From Oscillospiraceae bacterium (GTDB taxonomy: Bacteria > Bacillota > Clostridia > Oscillospirales > UBA644), in NCBI GenBank assembly GCA_015067305.1, contig SVMT01000019.1, positions 1 through 40,307 on the forward strand: DNA of 40,307 bases, given 5' to 3'. Position 1 is the stretch's first letter, and each line of letters opens with the position of its first letter. The notes below the pieces were generated by a model that saw nothing but the letters and a program-made list of their open reading frames with translations, was not told the origin of the DNA and did not search any database. Shown here one piece after another: positions 17,245-24,810 of this stretch. Position numbers and translations under genes: made by a program.

Positions 17245-17406
17245 TTTAAGGGAGAAACTTTTCTTTTCGCGAAAAAAGAAAAGTTTCTCCCTTAAACCCT
17301 CTTCAAAAGAAAACCGATACTTGGGCATAACAAGCATCATCAAGTCCGGTTTTGTTGGAAAGGGTTTGGGAAAACCTTATTTTTCCGCGAAAATAAGGTT
17401 TTCCCA
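17245..17406. repeat. Nested inverted-repeat element, full copy
   Basis: Three stacked inverted repeats fill this 162-nt stretch between convergent genes. Hairpin 1 (17245-17296) has near-perfect arms of about 23 bp around CGCG. Hairpin 2 (17367-17406) has perfect 17-bp arms around TCCGCG. Between them is an outer imperfect inverted repeat whose left arm (17294-17323) runs AAACCCT...AAAACCG..ACTTG and whose right arm (17340-17366) is its complement. The hairpins could terminate transcription from both sides. The nested symmetry and a half copy near 29317 suggest a dispersed, mobile-type intergenic repeat. Confidence 0.75.
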
Positions 17407-17429
17407 ATAAAAAAATTCCAAATTCTAAT

Positions 17430-18473
17430 TTAAAGAGTTCTTATATTGTAAAGATCTCCACCCTCAAGAAATTCGGGGTTTCGCATAGCTTCTTTACCCA
17501 TAAGTTCAATCAATTTTATATGTCTTGTTGACCATGAACCGTCTTCGTTTATTTCAAAGAGTCTACCTCCGCGAAGATCGTCATGGGCTGACATATTGAA
17601 ACCCAAAGAGGAATCATAACCAAGTTTTATTCCGCAATATGTACCCTCAAAATTGCAAAGATGTTCGTGTCCCGCATAAATTCCTTTAACATCGCCTCTT
17701 TGGAGACAAGCCATTAAAAGTCCTGAATTTATACTTGCTCCATAGATCTCCTGACGTTTCGAACCGATCATGCCTGTTTCTTCCGGATTTGCCCAAATAA
17801 GATTCATCTCCATTGGAGGAACATGCAAAAACAAAAGCCCTGGAATCTTTTTGCCTAATTCTTTTTCCATTTCAAGAGACTTATTGTAATACCAATATAC
17901 CTGATCGAAATAAACAGACGAATGACTGCTGTTGAATCCACCCAATGGATTAGGCATACGTATACAGGAATCTGAGCCCTTCAATCCAAATTTTTCTGCC
18001 ATTACAGTATTTTCACTGTGAGAGTCCATCGTCCATAGATTAAATACAGGCTCCCCCGTTGCGGACGAATAAATAGTTTTCACATAGTTTCCCACACCGC
18101 TGACATCTTCAGGACCAGCCTCTGTAATACAGTATGGAAATGTCTCATAAACGCTTTGCTGAAATTCATTGCTGAACCCGCCCTCTGCATCGTGATTACC
18201 GTAGCAATGAAACCATGGAATACCTCTGCTCTCTACAGGTTCAAGAATGACCGAGAGCAAATATCTGAATTCTTTTTCGGTTACAGTTGAATGATTAACA
18301 CAAAGGTTGTCTCCGCCTAAAAATACAGCATCAGGTTCAGTATAATCAAGAAGAGCCTCAAAACCTTTTATCAGTTTCGGGTTTATACGGTCTCCTGCGT
18401 GAAAATCCGACACCATGAGAAGTTTGAACTTTCCGTTTTTTGTTGTCAGACGAGTATTATTCATGTCACTCAT
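17430..18473 (-). CDS. Calcineurin-like metallophosphoesterase, second copy of tandem pair
   Basis: A 347-residue cytoplasmic phosphoesterase with no signal peptide. It has all the dinuclear-metal motifs: D23-F-H25, G-G-D, G-N-H-D, a histidine in L-H-V-P and G-H-E-H near the C-terminus. Its layout resembles Dcr2-like members of the superfamily; the substrate is unknown. It is closely similar along its whole length to the gene just upstream, so the pair arose by tandem duplication. The ATG at 18473 follows the upstream stop by one base and has only a weak ribosome binding site, suggesting translational coupling. A longer reading to 18515 would overlap its neighbour and is rejected. A polysaccharide or nucleotide substrate cannot be decided from sequence. 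Confidence 0.85.
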   Translation of the reverse strand: MSDMNNTRLTTKNGKFKLLMVSDFHAGDRINPKLIKGFEALLDYTEPDAVFLGGDNLCVNHSTVTEKEFRYLLSVILEPVESRGIPWFHCYGNHDAEGGFSNEFQQSVYETFPYCITEAGPEDVSGVGNYVKTIYSSATGEPVFNLWTMDSHSENTVMAEKFGLKGSDSCIRMPNPLGGFNSSHSSVYFDQVYWYYNKSLEMEKELGKKIPGLLFLHVPPMEMNLIWANPEETGMIGSKRQEIYGASINSGLLMACLQRGDVKGIYAGHEHLCNFEGTYCGIKLGYDSSLGFNMSAHDDLRGGRLFEINEDGSWSTRHIKLIELMGKEAMRNPEFLEGGDLYNIRTL

Positions 18474-18474
18474 A

Positions 18475-19521
18475 TCAATCAATCTTTCTGATATAATACT
18501 GATCTCCACCCTCAATAAATTCGGGATTTCTGATAGCTTCTTTACCCATAAGATCCATTATCTTGACGGTACGTGTTTCAAAAGTTCCGTCTTCGTTTAT
18601 CTCAAAGAGTCTGCCACCGCGAAGATCATCATGAGCTGACATATTAAAACCGAGACATGCGTCATACCCCATCATGATACCGCAGTATTTTCCGTGGAAG
18701 TCGATAAGGTGTTCATGACCGCAGAATATACCTTTAACGTCTCCTCTCTGCAAACACGCCATAAACAGGCCCGAATTCAACTCACCTGAACAAATACCTT
18801 CACGTTTTGAACCTACAAAACCTGTCTGCTCAGGATTGTTTGCAATGATATGATACTCCATAATGGGAACATGCATTACCATAAGCGCAGGAATTTTGTA
18901 ACCATATTCTTTTTCCATTTCCATGGACTTATTATAGTACCAAACTACCTGATCAAACATAACGGAAGCCTGAGCACTGCCACCACCGAGAGGTTTTGGC
19001 ATTCTTATATTTGCATCTTCAGGCTTGATATTGAATCTCTTCACATATTCAGGCCATTCGCTGTGGGAATCCATTGCCCAGATATTGAACAAAGGTTTAC
19101 CTGTTTTGGGAGAATATACAGTACGGACATAATTACCTACCCCTGAAAGTTCTTCAGGACCTGCTTCAGAAATACAGTGAGGGAAGGATTCATATACAGT
19201 CTGCTGATATTCATTGCTGAATCCACCTTCCTTATCATGATTACCGTAAACATGCATCCATGGGATATTACGGCTTTCAATAGGTTCGAGGATAGCTTCA
19301 AGTCCTCTGCGGAAATCATCCTCTGTCATCTCTGATCTGCTACAGGTCATAATATCACCGCCGAGAATAATCAGATCAGGTTCTGAATATTCGATCAGAG
19401 CATCCATAGACTTCATCAGTTTGGGATTACAGTGAGAACCCGCATGAAAATCCGATACCATAAGAACTTTAAATTTACCGTTTTCATTAAATTTAAGGCT
19501 GTTACTCAATTCTTTGTTCAT
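18475..19521 (-). CDS. Calcineurin-like metallophosphoesterase, first copy of tandem pair
   Basis: A 348-residue metallophosphoesterase with D24-F-H26, G-G-D56, G-N94-H95-D, H in M-H-V-P and a C-terminal G-H-E-H-L, so both metal sites are complete. It has no signal peptide or TM segment. The ATG at 19521 is chosen because GAGGTG lies about 7 nt upstream; the longer reading to 19548 lacks a site. It is transcribed from the consensus promoter at 19553-19581, which is embedded in a perfect palindrome, so expression of this gene and its paralogue is probably under a dedicated repressor. A third, more distant relative lies at 29393-30400. Confidence 0.87.
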   Translation of the reverse strand: MNKELSNSLKFNENGKFKVLMVSDFHAGSHCNPKLMKSMDALIEYSEPDLIILGGDIMTCSRSEMTEDDFRRGLEAILEPIESRNIPWMHVYGNHDKEGGFSNEYQQTVYESFPHCISEAGPEELSGVGNYVRTVYSPKTGKPLFNIWAMDSHSEWPEYVKRFNIKPEDANIRMPKPLGGGSAQASVMFDQVVWYYNKSMEMEKEYGYKIPALMVMHVPIMEYHIIANNPEQTGFVGSKREGICSGELNSGLFMACLQRGDVKGIFCGHEHLIDFHGKYCGIMMGYDACLGFNMSAHDDLRGGRLFEINEDGTFETRTVKIMDLMGKEAIRNPEFIEGGDQYYIRKID

Positions 19522-19552
19522 AAAGATACACCTCACATAAAAGTTCAACTAT

Positions 19553-19581
19553 ATTATAGCTTAAATTCTTCCAAAAGTCAA
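19553..19581 (-). promoter_or_regulatory. Sigma-A promoter of the tandem phosphoesterase operon
   Basis: Minus-strand TTGACT (19576-19581), 17-bp spacer, TATAAT (19553-19558). The -35 box lies in the centre of a long palindrome (19563-19598). Confidence 0.88.
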
Positions 19582-19598
19582 CCCATTTGGAAGAATTT
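19563..19598. promoter_or_regulatory. Operator-like palindrome over the phosphoesterase promoter
   Basis: AAATTCTTCCAAA (19563-19575) and its exact reverse complement TTTGGAAGAATTT (19586-19598) are separated by 10 bp that contain the -35 hexamer. Arms of 13 bp with no mismatch, centred on a promoter element, are expected of a dimeric or tetrameric repressor site. No regulator is encoded next to it. Confidence 0.7.
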
Positions 19599-19612
19599 GC
19601 ATAAAAAAAGAT

Positions 19613-19646
19613 AAAAAGAAGATCTCACGCACGGGATCTTCTTTTT
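19613..19646 (-). terminator. Rho-independent terminator of hup
   Basis: Perfect 12-bp arms AAAAAGAAGATC / GATCTTCTTTTT with a 10-nt loop lie just after the hup stop on the minus strand. The right-hand arm supplies a T-run in the direction of hup transcription, with a further T-rich stretch. Confidence 0.8.
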
Positions 19647-19667
19647 AAAAAACAAATTAGCTTACTC

Positions 19668-19940
19668 TTATTTGATTTCTTCGCGAAGAGCTTTACCTGC
19701 TTTGAAAACAGGAACTTTAGAAGAAGGAATTTCGATAGCAGTCTTTGTCTGGGGATTTCTGCCAACACGAGCTGCTCTTTCACGAACTTCAAAACAGCCG
19801 AAACCTACGAGCTGAACTTTGTCGCCGGATTTAAGAGCGTCTGTGATGCTGTCGAAAACGATCTCTACGATTTTCGCACTGTCTTTTTTGGAAATGCCGG
19901 CTTTTTCAGCAACTTCCGTGATGAGTAAATTCTTATTCAT
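19668..19940 (-). CDS. hup: HU-family nucleoid DNA-binding protein
   Basis: A 90-residue histone-like HU protein that bends DNA non-specifically as a dimer. It begins [15 protein letters not shown]. It has [20 protein letters not shown], the DNA-binding arm with the Arg-Asn-Pro tip, followed by [11 protein letters not shown]. Full length, single domain. A GGAGG site precedes the ATG. It has its own promoter overlapping the end of the flippase gene, and its own terminator. Confidence 0.96.
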   Translation of the reverse strand: MNKNLLITEVAEKAGISKKDSAKIVEIVFDSITDALKSGDKVQLVGFGCFEVRERAARVGRNPQTKTAIEIPSSKVPVFKAGKALREEIK

Positions 19941-19992
19941 TTTTTTGCCTCCATATAATTTATATTTCTGTATTTTTCTTTATCGCCTATAT

Positions 19993-20021
19993 ATTTTACA
20001 CTATTTTGAGCCAAATTTCAA
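19993..20021 (-). promoter_or_regulatory. Promoter of hup
   Basis: Minus-strand TTGAAA (20016-20021), 17-bp spacer, TAAAAT (19993-19998). The -35 box overlaps the stop codon of the upstream flippase gene, so hup is uncoupled from it. Confidence 0.75.
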
Positions 20022-21613
20022 GAACCTTGTTTATTTTTTAAGAAAATTCCTTTAATTTCGTTAAAACTAACCAATTTACACATTGAAATAACCAGCAAAT
20101 ATATCGCTCCTGCACAAATAATTGTGGGGAATAATGCAATTCGGGGAGGTAAAAACAGCTCAAACAGATACATGAACAGTTTTACCGCCACAAAACACGA
20201 TACCCCTGCAATCAAAGGCTTTAAAAATACGGCTATAATATTGGGTTTTCCGCCTATATGTTTCTTTATAAAAATAAAATTCATGATGACCATAACAGGA
20301 TATGCAATATTGGTAGCTATAGGTGCTCCATAAATATTCAGTTCAGGAATACTTACAAGTATCCATGTCATCAAAGTTTTAATACAAGCACCGACCGTCA
20401 CGGAAATAACAGGAAGATAGGACTTCCCTATTGCCTGAAGTATCGAACCTGTAATATTGGAAAGACCTACACATACAAGCGCAAAACAAAGGATCTCCAA
20501 CAAAGGAGTAGCAGCTTCAACAGATGCCGCATTATTTGCTCCCGGGAAGAAAAGAAGTAAGGCTCTGTTTGCAATACCGCAAAGTCCGAAAGCGCATCCG
20601 AAAGCAATAATTGAAGAATACGTATATGCCCGATGGATAGTTCGCTGAACAAGCTCATCGTTTTTCTTTGCATAAGCACCTGATATCGTCGGAATAAGAC
20701 TCATACCGATACTTACGATAAAAAACGAAGGAAGATTGAAAAGAGTCAAGACCATATTGCCATATGAACCCCAAAGCATCTGAGCCTCTTCCAACGGCAT
20801 AAAACTTTTAAGCCTGTTCATTACAGTAAAAGCATCTATTGCACCCATAAGGTTTGCGGAAATAGAGCTTACCATTATCGGCAGAGAAATAATAAGGAAA
20901 GTACGTACAAGTTCCTTTTTGGGAGTTCCCACATCATTTATAAAATCGGAAACATTGACCTTGTATGACTTATCCCTGAATACATATCTCAGAGTCATGA
21001 AGATCATTGCTGCATAAGTGCTGAGCGTCACACCGAAAATTGCCCCACCGACGACCTGTTCAAGGGGATAACCATGGTTAAACATGTAATACGCAATACC
21101 ATAGCCCGCACAAAGCTTCACAGCGGCTTCCACAAGATTTGATATAGCTGTGGGTGCCATATTGTTATAGCCCTGGAAAAAGCCCTTAAAAACCGAAACG
21201 ACGGCTATATTGAAAATCGCAGGCATGATAGCCGCAACAGCATAATAAGCTTCCTTACTGTTCATTATCTCTGCGATCTGCGGCGCAAAAATAAAGCCCA
21301 ATACGGAAAGAACTCCGCCCAGCGTAACAAATATCGAAGCAGCAATTTTAATAATACGCGGAATATCCTTATGCTTGCCGAGAGCCAAAGATTTCGATAT
21401 CATTGCCGCAATACCTGTCGGAAGACCTGATGTTGCCAATGAAAGCAAGAAAATATAGATACTGTATGACGAGGAGTAGAAACTCATCGCCTGGGTTCCG
21501 ACAAGATTAGTCAATGGGATGCGGAATACCGCACCTATAAGTTTAACGAGGAATCCCGAAAGAGAAAGGAGTATTGCTCCGTAAGCAAAGTCCTGACGTC
21601 TGCTTTTTGACAT
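20018..21613 (-). CDS. SpoVB/YtgP-type polysaccharide flippase (MOP superfamily)
   Basis: A 531-residue integral membrane protein with about 14 hydrophobic helices. Its N-terminus (F-A-Y-G-A-I-L-L-S-L-S-G-F-L-V-K-L-I-G-A) is typical of the SpoVB/YtgP/MurJ-like branch of the MOP exporters. Family members flip lipid-linked glycans, such as lipid II or spore-cortex precursors, across the membrane. Which substrate applies here is not determinable; vegetative Amj/MurJ-like or sporulation SpoVB-like roles are both possible. It follows the zinc-ribbon gene with a 9-nt gap, both behind the promoter at 22030-22058. Confidence 0.88.
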   Translation of the reverse strand: MSKSRRQDFAYGAILLSLSGFLVKLIGAVFRIPLTNLVGTQAMSFYSSSYSIYIFLLSLATSGLPTGIAAMISKSLALGKHKDIPRIIKIAASIFVTLGGVLSVLGFIFAPQIAEIMNSKEAYYAVAAIMPAIFNIAVVSVFKGFFQGYNNMAPTAISNLVEAAVKLCAGYGIAYYMFNHGYPLEQVVGGAIFGVTLSTYAAMIFMTLRYVFRDKSYKVNVSDFINDVGTPKKELVRTFLIISLPIMVSSISANLMGAIDAFTVMNRLKSFMPLEEAQMLWGSYGNMVLTLFNLPSFFIVSIGMSLIPTISGAYAKKNDELVQRTIHRAYTYSSIIAFGCAFGLCGIANRALLLFFPGANNAASVEAATPLLEILCFALVCVGLSNITGSILQAIGKSYLPVISVTVGACIKTLMTWILVSIPELNIYGAPIATNIAYPVMVIMNFIFIKKHIGGKPNIIAVFLKPLIAGVSCFVAVKLFMYLFELFLPPRIALFPTIICAGAIYLLVISMCKLVSFNEIKGIFLKNKQGS

Positions 21614-21622
21614 TTTTTAAAC

Positions 21623-21985
21623 TCAGATCTCCGTTCCGCAATTATTACAGTATTTTGAGTTTTCCATATTTTTACCGCCGCAGTTTGCGCATATCTTCAT
21701 ACCACGGATCTCGGAAAGTTCCTGAGTAAGAAAATCCACACGTTCTTTATCCACAGCTATGCAATCTGCTATACGCTTCATTTCATCAATATATTCATCG
21801 CTGTCTTTTTCTATTGCTTTATAAGCAAGTTTACCGAGACGGATATATTCTTTGCGAAGTTCAGCTTTAGCTTCTGTTATTTTGAGAGAGAGACGGGCTC
21901 TTTCAACAAGCTCACAGCCTTTCTGTCCTGCAATATCTGCGTATTCCCTACCTTTATCAAGTATCATCTGTAACTGTTCATCCAT
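21623..21985 (-). CDS. Coiled-coil zinc-ribbon protein
   Basis: A 120-residue protein. Residues 20-90 are strongly helical and charged (probable coiled coil). The C-terminal zinc ribbon is C-A-N-C-G-G-K...Y-C-N-N-C-G at about 98-118. It has no TM segment. Such proteins are common in Clostridia and of unknown function; the ribbon could bind nucleic acid or protein. It is the first gene of the operon with the flippase, directly behind a perfect consensus promoter, so it is probably well expressed. Confidence 0.7.
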   Translation of the reverse strand: MDEQLQMILDKGREYADIAGQKGCELVERARLSLKITEAKAELRKEYIRLGKLAYKAIEKDSDEYIDEMKRIADCIAVDKERVDFLTQELSEIRGMKICANCGGKNMENSKYCNNCGTEI

Positions 21986-22029
21986 AATTTTAATCTTACC
22001 TTTCTTTATGTTTGATTTCGATTATTGTA

Positions 22030-22058
22030 ATTATACCACAGTAAAAAGGCTTTGTCAA
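22030..22058 (-). promoter_or_regulatory. Sigma-A promoter of the zinc-ribbon/flippase operon
   Basis: Minus-strand perfect TTGACA (22053-22058), 17-bp spacer, perfect TATAAT (22030-22035). Confidence 0.92.
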
Positions 22059-22125
22059 TGAAAAACTATGTAAAATTAGAATTATATCACAATTTCGCGG
22101 ATTTTTATTTCAAATCATCAGCTCA

Positions 22126-22141
22126 TTACAGTTTACTGTAA
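22126..22141. promoter_or_regulatory. Palindrome TTACAGT-TT-ACTGTAA
   Basis: Seven-base perfect arms around two bases, in the 311-nt non-coding stretch between 21985 and 22297. It lies 18 bp before a perfect rightward TATAAT (22160-22165). The form fits a helix-turn-helix dimer site, but no adjacent gene is an obvious target. Confidence 0.45.
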
Positions 22142-22171
22142 TAAATAGAAAATTATTCATATAATTCAGTT

Positions 22172-22285
22172 ATTGAAGAATATATCAAATCTGGAAGGAC
22201 TTCAATGGATGCGATATTCGGAGAATAAAGTATAAAATATCGGGAAAACCTCATTCAAGAAGTTTTCCCGATATTTTTTGTATAT
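22172..22285 (+). ncRNA. Possible short transcript (sRNA or leader) ending in a hairpin
   Basis: A perfect TATAAT (22160-22165; -35 weak, CTGTAA/TGTAAT) is followed about 70 nt later by a 16-bp terminator-like hairpin and T-run on the same strand. In between is a 7-codon ORF (22205-22228) with a GGAAGGA site 5 nt before its ATG. A short regulatory RNA or peptide gene is possible. The simpler reading is that the hairpin only terminates the leftward DUF1538 operon. Confidence 0.2.
22234..22277. terminator. Bidirectional terminator hairpin after the P-II-like gene
   Basis: AAAATATCGGGAAAAC (22234-22249) pairs perfectly with GTTTTCCCGATATTTT (22262-22277) around a 12-nt loop, with T-tracts on both sides. 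It lies 20 nt past the P-II-like stop on the minus strand. Confidence 0.8.
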
Positions 22286-22296
22286 TATACTATTTA

Positions 22297-22986
22297 TCAG
22301 AAGCCTGTTACAGAGTCGAGAGGAAGTGACATTATAAGTCCCTTAGCTTCGCTGTTAACACCGCATTTTTCGCTGATAGCACGCATAAGCGAAACTTTAT
22401 CATCTGCATTGGCGATGATAAGAACGATATCCGTCTCATCCTGAGTATTTATACCCCAAAGCCCTGCGATCTCATCGTTACCTACACCACGACTATGGAT
22501 AACAGTTCCGCCTCTCGCTCCCGCAGATCTTGCAGCATCCATTACGTCAACGCTGAAACCTCTTTTAACAACTGCAGCAATAAGTGAATGTCTTGATTCG
22601 CTCATATAAGAAATTTCCTTCCTGAGATTATTTACTATGGGGTCCTGTGTCTGTTTTATCATTTTGAGCAACAGCCTGTTCGCCCCTGTAAGAGATACGG
22701 TAAAAGCTATACCGCTGTTTGCGGTACTGAGATGAAGTTCATCGTGAAGCTTTCTCAAAATTGAATCCGCAAAAGGTTTGAGCATTACACTGACAAGGAT
22801 ACATTTATCTGTACTACCCAGCCCCAACATATCCATAACTTCACTTGACGCTGTACCTTCAGCATTAAAACGGTACTGAACAGGAAGAGCTTTCGCTCGG
22901 AAAACTTCAGCCGCCTGCTCCGCAAGTTTGGGAGTGGTTATCAATGCAAGGATCACAAAGGATATCTTCTGTTCATTATTATCCAT
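22297..22986 (-). CDS. Tandem P-II-like regulatory protein
   Basis: A 229-residue soluble protein made of two P-II (GlnB)-like ferredoxin-fold halves. The second half has the clearer signature: A-G-A-R-G-G-T-V-I-H-S-R-G with a T-loop-like stretch, then D-I-V-L-I-I-A-N. The first half repeats the pattern with G-T-A-S-S-E-V-M-D-M-L-G-L-G-S-T-D-K. It overlaps the DUF1538 gene by 8 nt and follows it. P-II-like proteins that accompany membrane proteins usually gate or sense transport, so a regulatory role for the DUF1538 protein is inferred. The canonical uridylylated Tyr context of GlnB was not recognised. Confidence 0.72.
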   Translation of the reverse strand: MDNNEQKISFVILALITTPKLAEQAAEVFRAKALPVQYRFNAEGTASSEVMDMLGLGSTDKCILVSVMLKPFADSILRKLHDELHLSTANSGIAFTVSLTGANRLLLKMIKQTQDPIVNNLRKEISYMSESRHSLIAAVVKRGFSVDVMDAARSAGARGGTVIHSRGVGNDEIAGLWGINTQDETDIVLIIANADDKVSLMRAISEKCGVNSEAKGLIMSLPLDSVTGF

Positions 22987-24550
22987 TGAAAGTTACCTCC
23001 TCAAGATCTATGATGTCATCGCCGTCAGCAGGAATACCTGAAACGTAACCGATATGTTTCTGATGTTTGGACGTCTTGATCTTGTAAATGATACCCATGA
23101 TCTGAATTGCAATAAGAGGTGTCAACGCAACAAGAGCAACGACCCCGAAAGCATCGGTCATGATATTACCGCCCAAAGCTTCACAAACACCGATACTCAA
23201 CGGAAGTAAGAATGTAGAGGTCATAGGACCACTTGCAACACCGCCGGAGTCGAATGCTATACCAACGAAGATCTTCGGTACAAACAGAGACATAATGAGA
23301 GCCAGAACATAACCGGGAATTATGATAAACTGAATTGGAATACCGAGAATAATACGGAGCATTGCAAGTCCGATACTTACAGCAACACCTATGGACATAC
23401 TGCGATTCATTGCCCTGACAGAGATAGCACCGTCAGTAACGCTTTCAACCTGATGATTGAGGACCTGAATAGCAGGTTCGGCTTTAACGATATAATAACC
23501 AATTATCATTCCTATAGGTATAAGGATCCAATTATAACTGAGTCCAGCCAATGCCTTTCCGATAAATGCACCTACGGGAGCAAAACCGATATTTACACCG
23601 CAAAGGAAAAGAACAAGACCTAAATATGTATAAAGAAAACCAATAAAAACTTTTTTGATCTCTTTTCTGTGGTATCTGTGAGTCAGAAGCTGGAAGATCA
23701 AAAATACAGCAATAATGGGTAAAAGCGAAATAAGAACCTCTTCAAGATAATGAGGAAATTCTTTTACAAATTCAAGTGCAACATCCTGAGTTGTTGATAC
23801 ATCAACTATCTCTGTTCCGCTGTAATCCCCCATTGTTGGCTTATAAAAACAACCGAGAATAAGCACTGCAAGAATAGGACCGACACTTGAAAGAGCTACA
23901 AGACCGAAGCTGTCACTTGCAGCATTTTTATCACTTCTGACAGATGCGAGACCGACACCGAGAGCCATAATAAACGGAACAGTCATAGGACCTGTAGTTA
24001 CGCCGCCAGAGTCAAATGCAACAGCTAGAAAATCCTTCGGAACAAAGAAGGATGCTCCGATAAGAAGTACATACAGAATGATGAGCAAAATCGAAAGATC
24101 CACTTTAAATCTGATCCTCAAAATTGCAACCGCCAGAAATACACCAACACCGATAGCCACCGTCCATATCAATACCTGATTCGGAACAGACGGAACCTGT
24201 TCGGCAAGAACCTGCAAGTCAGGTTCGGAGATGGTGATAATAGCCCCCATCAGAAAACCTATAAAAGCTACAATAAAAAAGCTTTTGCATTTGGATATCT
24301 GAACACCAATGCCCTCACCAAGAGGTGTCATCGCAAGTTCAGCACCCAACTGAAAGAATCCCATACCTACAATAAGCATTACCGCCCCCACAAGGAACAT
24401 GAAAATATTACCAATTTCCACGGGGATAAGAACTACACTTATCATAAGAACGATGCCCGTGATGGGAAGCACCGCAGAAAGGGATTCCAGTGTTTTTTCC
24501 TTAAGTTTTGGGTTCAAAACTGCACCGTCTTTCTTTTCCAAACCACACAA
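22979..24550 (-). CDS. DUF1538 membrane protein with internal duplication
   Basis: A protein of about 512-523 residues with some 14 TM helices in two homologous halves (about 20-265 and 280-505). Each half contains [SA]-E-P-x-[LI]-Q-V-L followed later by A-F-D-S-G-G-V-[TA]-[TS]-G-P-M-T and D-[SA]-F-G-[LV]-V-A-L. The duplicated, conserved A-F-D-S-G-G motif inside the membrane suggests a transporter, but no substrate is known for DUF1538. No ATG exists near the start. TTG at 24550 has AGG 5 nt upstream; TTG at 24541 or 24517 (giving M-N-P-K-L-K-E-K) are alternatives. It has its own promoter and is coupled to the P-II-like gene. Confidence 0.8.
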   Translation of the reverse strand: MCGLEKKDGAVLNPKLKEKTLESLSAVLPITGIVLMISVVLIPVEIGNIFMFLVGAVMLIVGMGFFQLGAELAMTPLGEGIGVQISKCKSFFIVAFIGFLMGAIITISEPDLQVLAEQVPSVPNQVLIWTVAIGVGVFLAVAILRIRFKVDLSILLIILYVLLIGASFFVPKDFLAVAFDSGGVTTGPMTVPFIMALGVGLASVRSDKNAASDSFGLVALSSVGPILAVLILGCFYKPTMGDYSGTEIVDVSTTQDVALEFVKEFPHYLEEVLISLLPIIAVFLIFQLLTHRYHRKEIKKVFIGFLYTYLGLVLFLCGVNIGFAPVGAFIGKALAGLSYNWILIPIGMIIGYYIVKAEPAIQVLNHQVESVTDGAISVRAMNRSMSIGVAVSIGLAMLRIILGIPIQFIIIPGYVLALIMSLFVPKIFVGIAFDSGGVASGPMTSTFLLPLSIGVCEALGGNIMTDAFGVVALVALTPLIAIQIMGIIYKIKTSKHQKHIGYVSGIPADGDDIIDLEEVTFNG

Positions 24551-24597
24551 AACAACCTGATTTCGTGTAAATAAGGATAATTATTATCTATATTTAT

Positions 24598-24626
24598 ATT
24601 ATATAATATTTCCACTCTCAGGTCAA
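24598..24626 (-). promoter_or_regulatory. Sigma-A promoter of the DUF1538/P-II operon
   Basis: Minus-strand TTGACC (24621-24626), 17-bp spacer, TATAAT (24598-24603). The leader is about 40-75 nt depending on which TTG start is used. Confidence 0.85.
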
Positions 24627-24720
24627 TAGGATTTCTCCAAACTTTTAATGAATTCATTATAAAAAACCCGGTCAACGCATAAGTTATTTCTTTTTTCATT
24701 ATTTTTCGTAAAAAAAAGAC

Positions 24721-24749
24721 TTGACAACGGCGCAAAAAGATGCTATAAT
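24721..24749 (+). promoter_or_regulatory. Consensus promoter of the tRNA-Pro array
   Basis: Perfect TTGACA (24721-24726), 17-bp spacer, perfect TATAAT (24744-24749). Transcription from about 24757 would read both 177-bp units and then tRNA-Pro. No terminator-like hairpin followed by a T-run was seen before position 25247. Confidence 0.9.
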
Positions 24750-24810
24750 ATACAAGCTGAATAAAAATCTCAGTGCAGTTGATAACTTCAAGATAACAAT
24801 AAACTATTAT

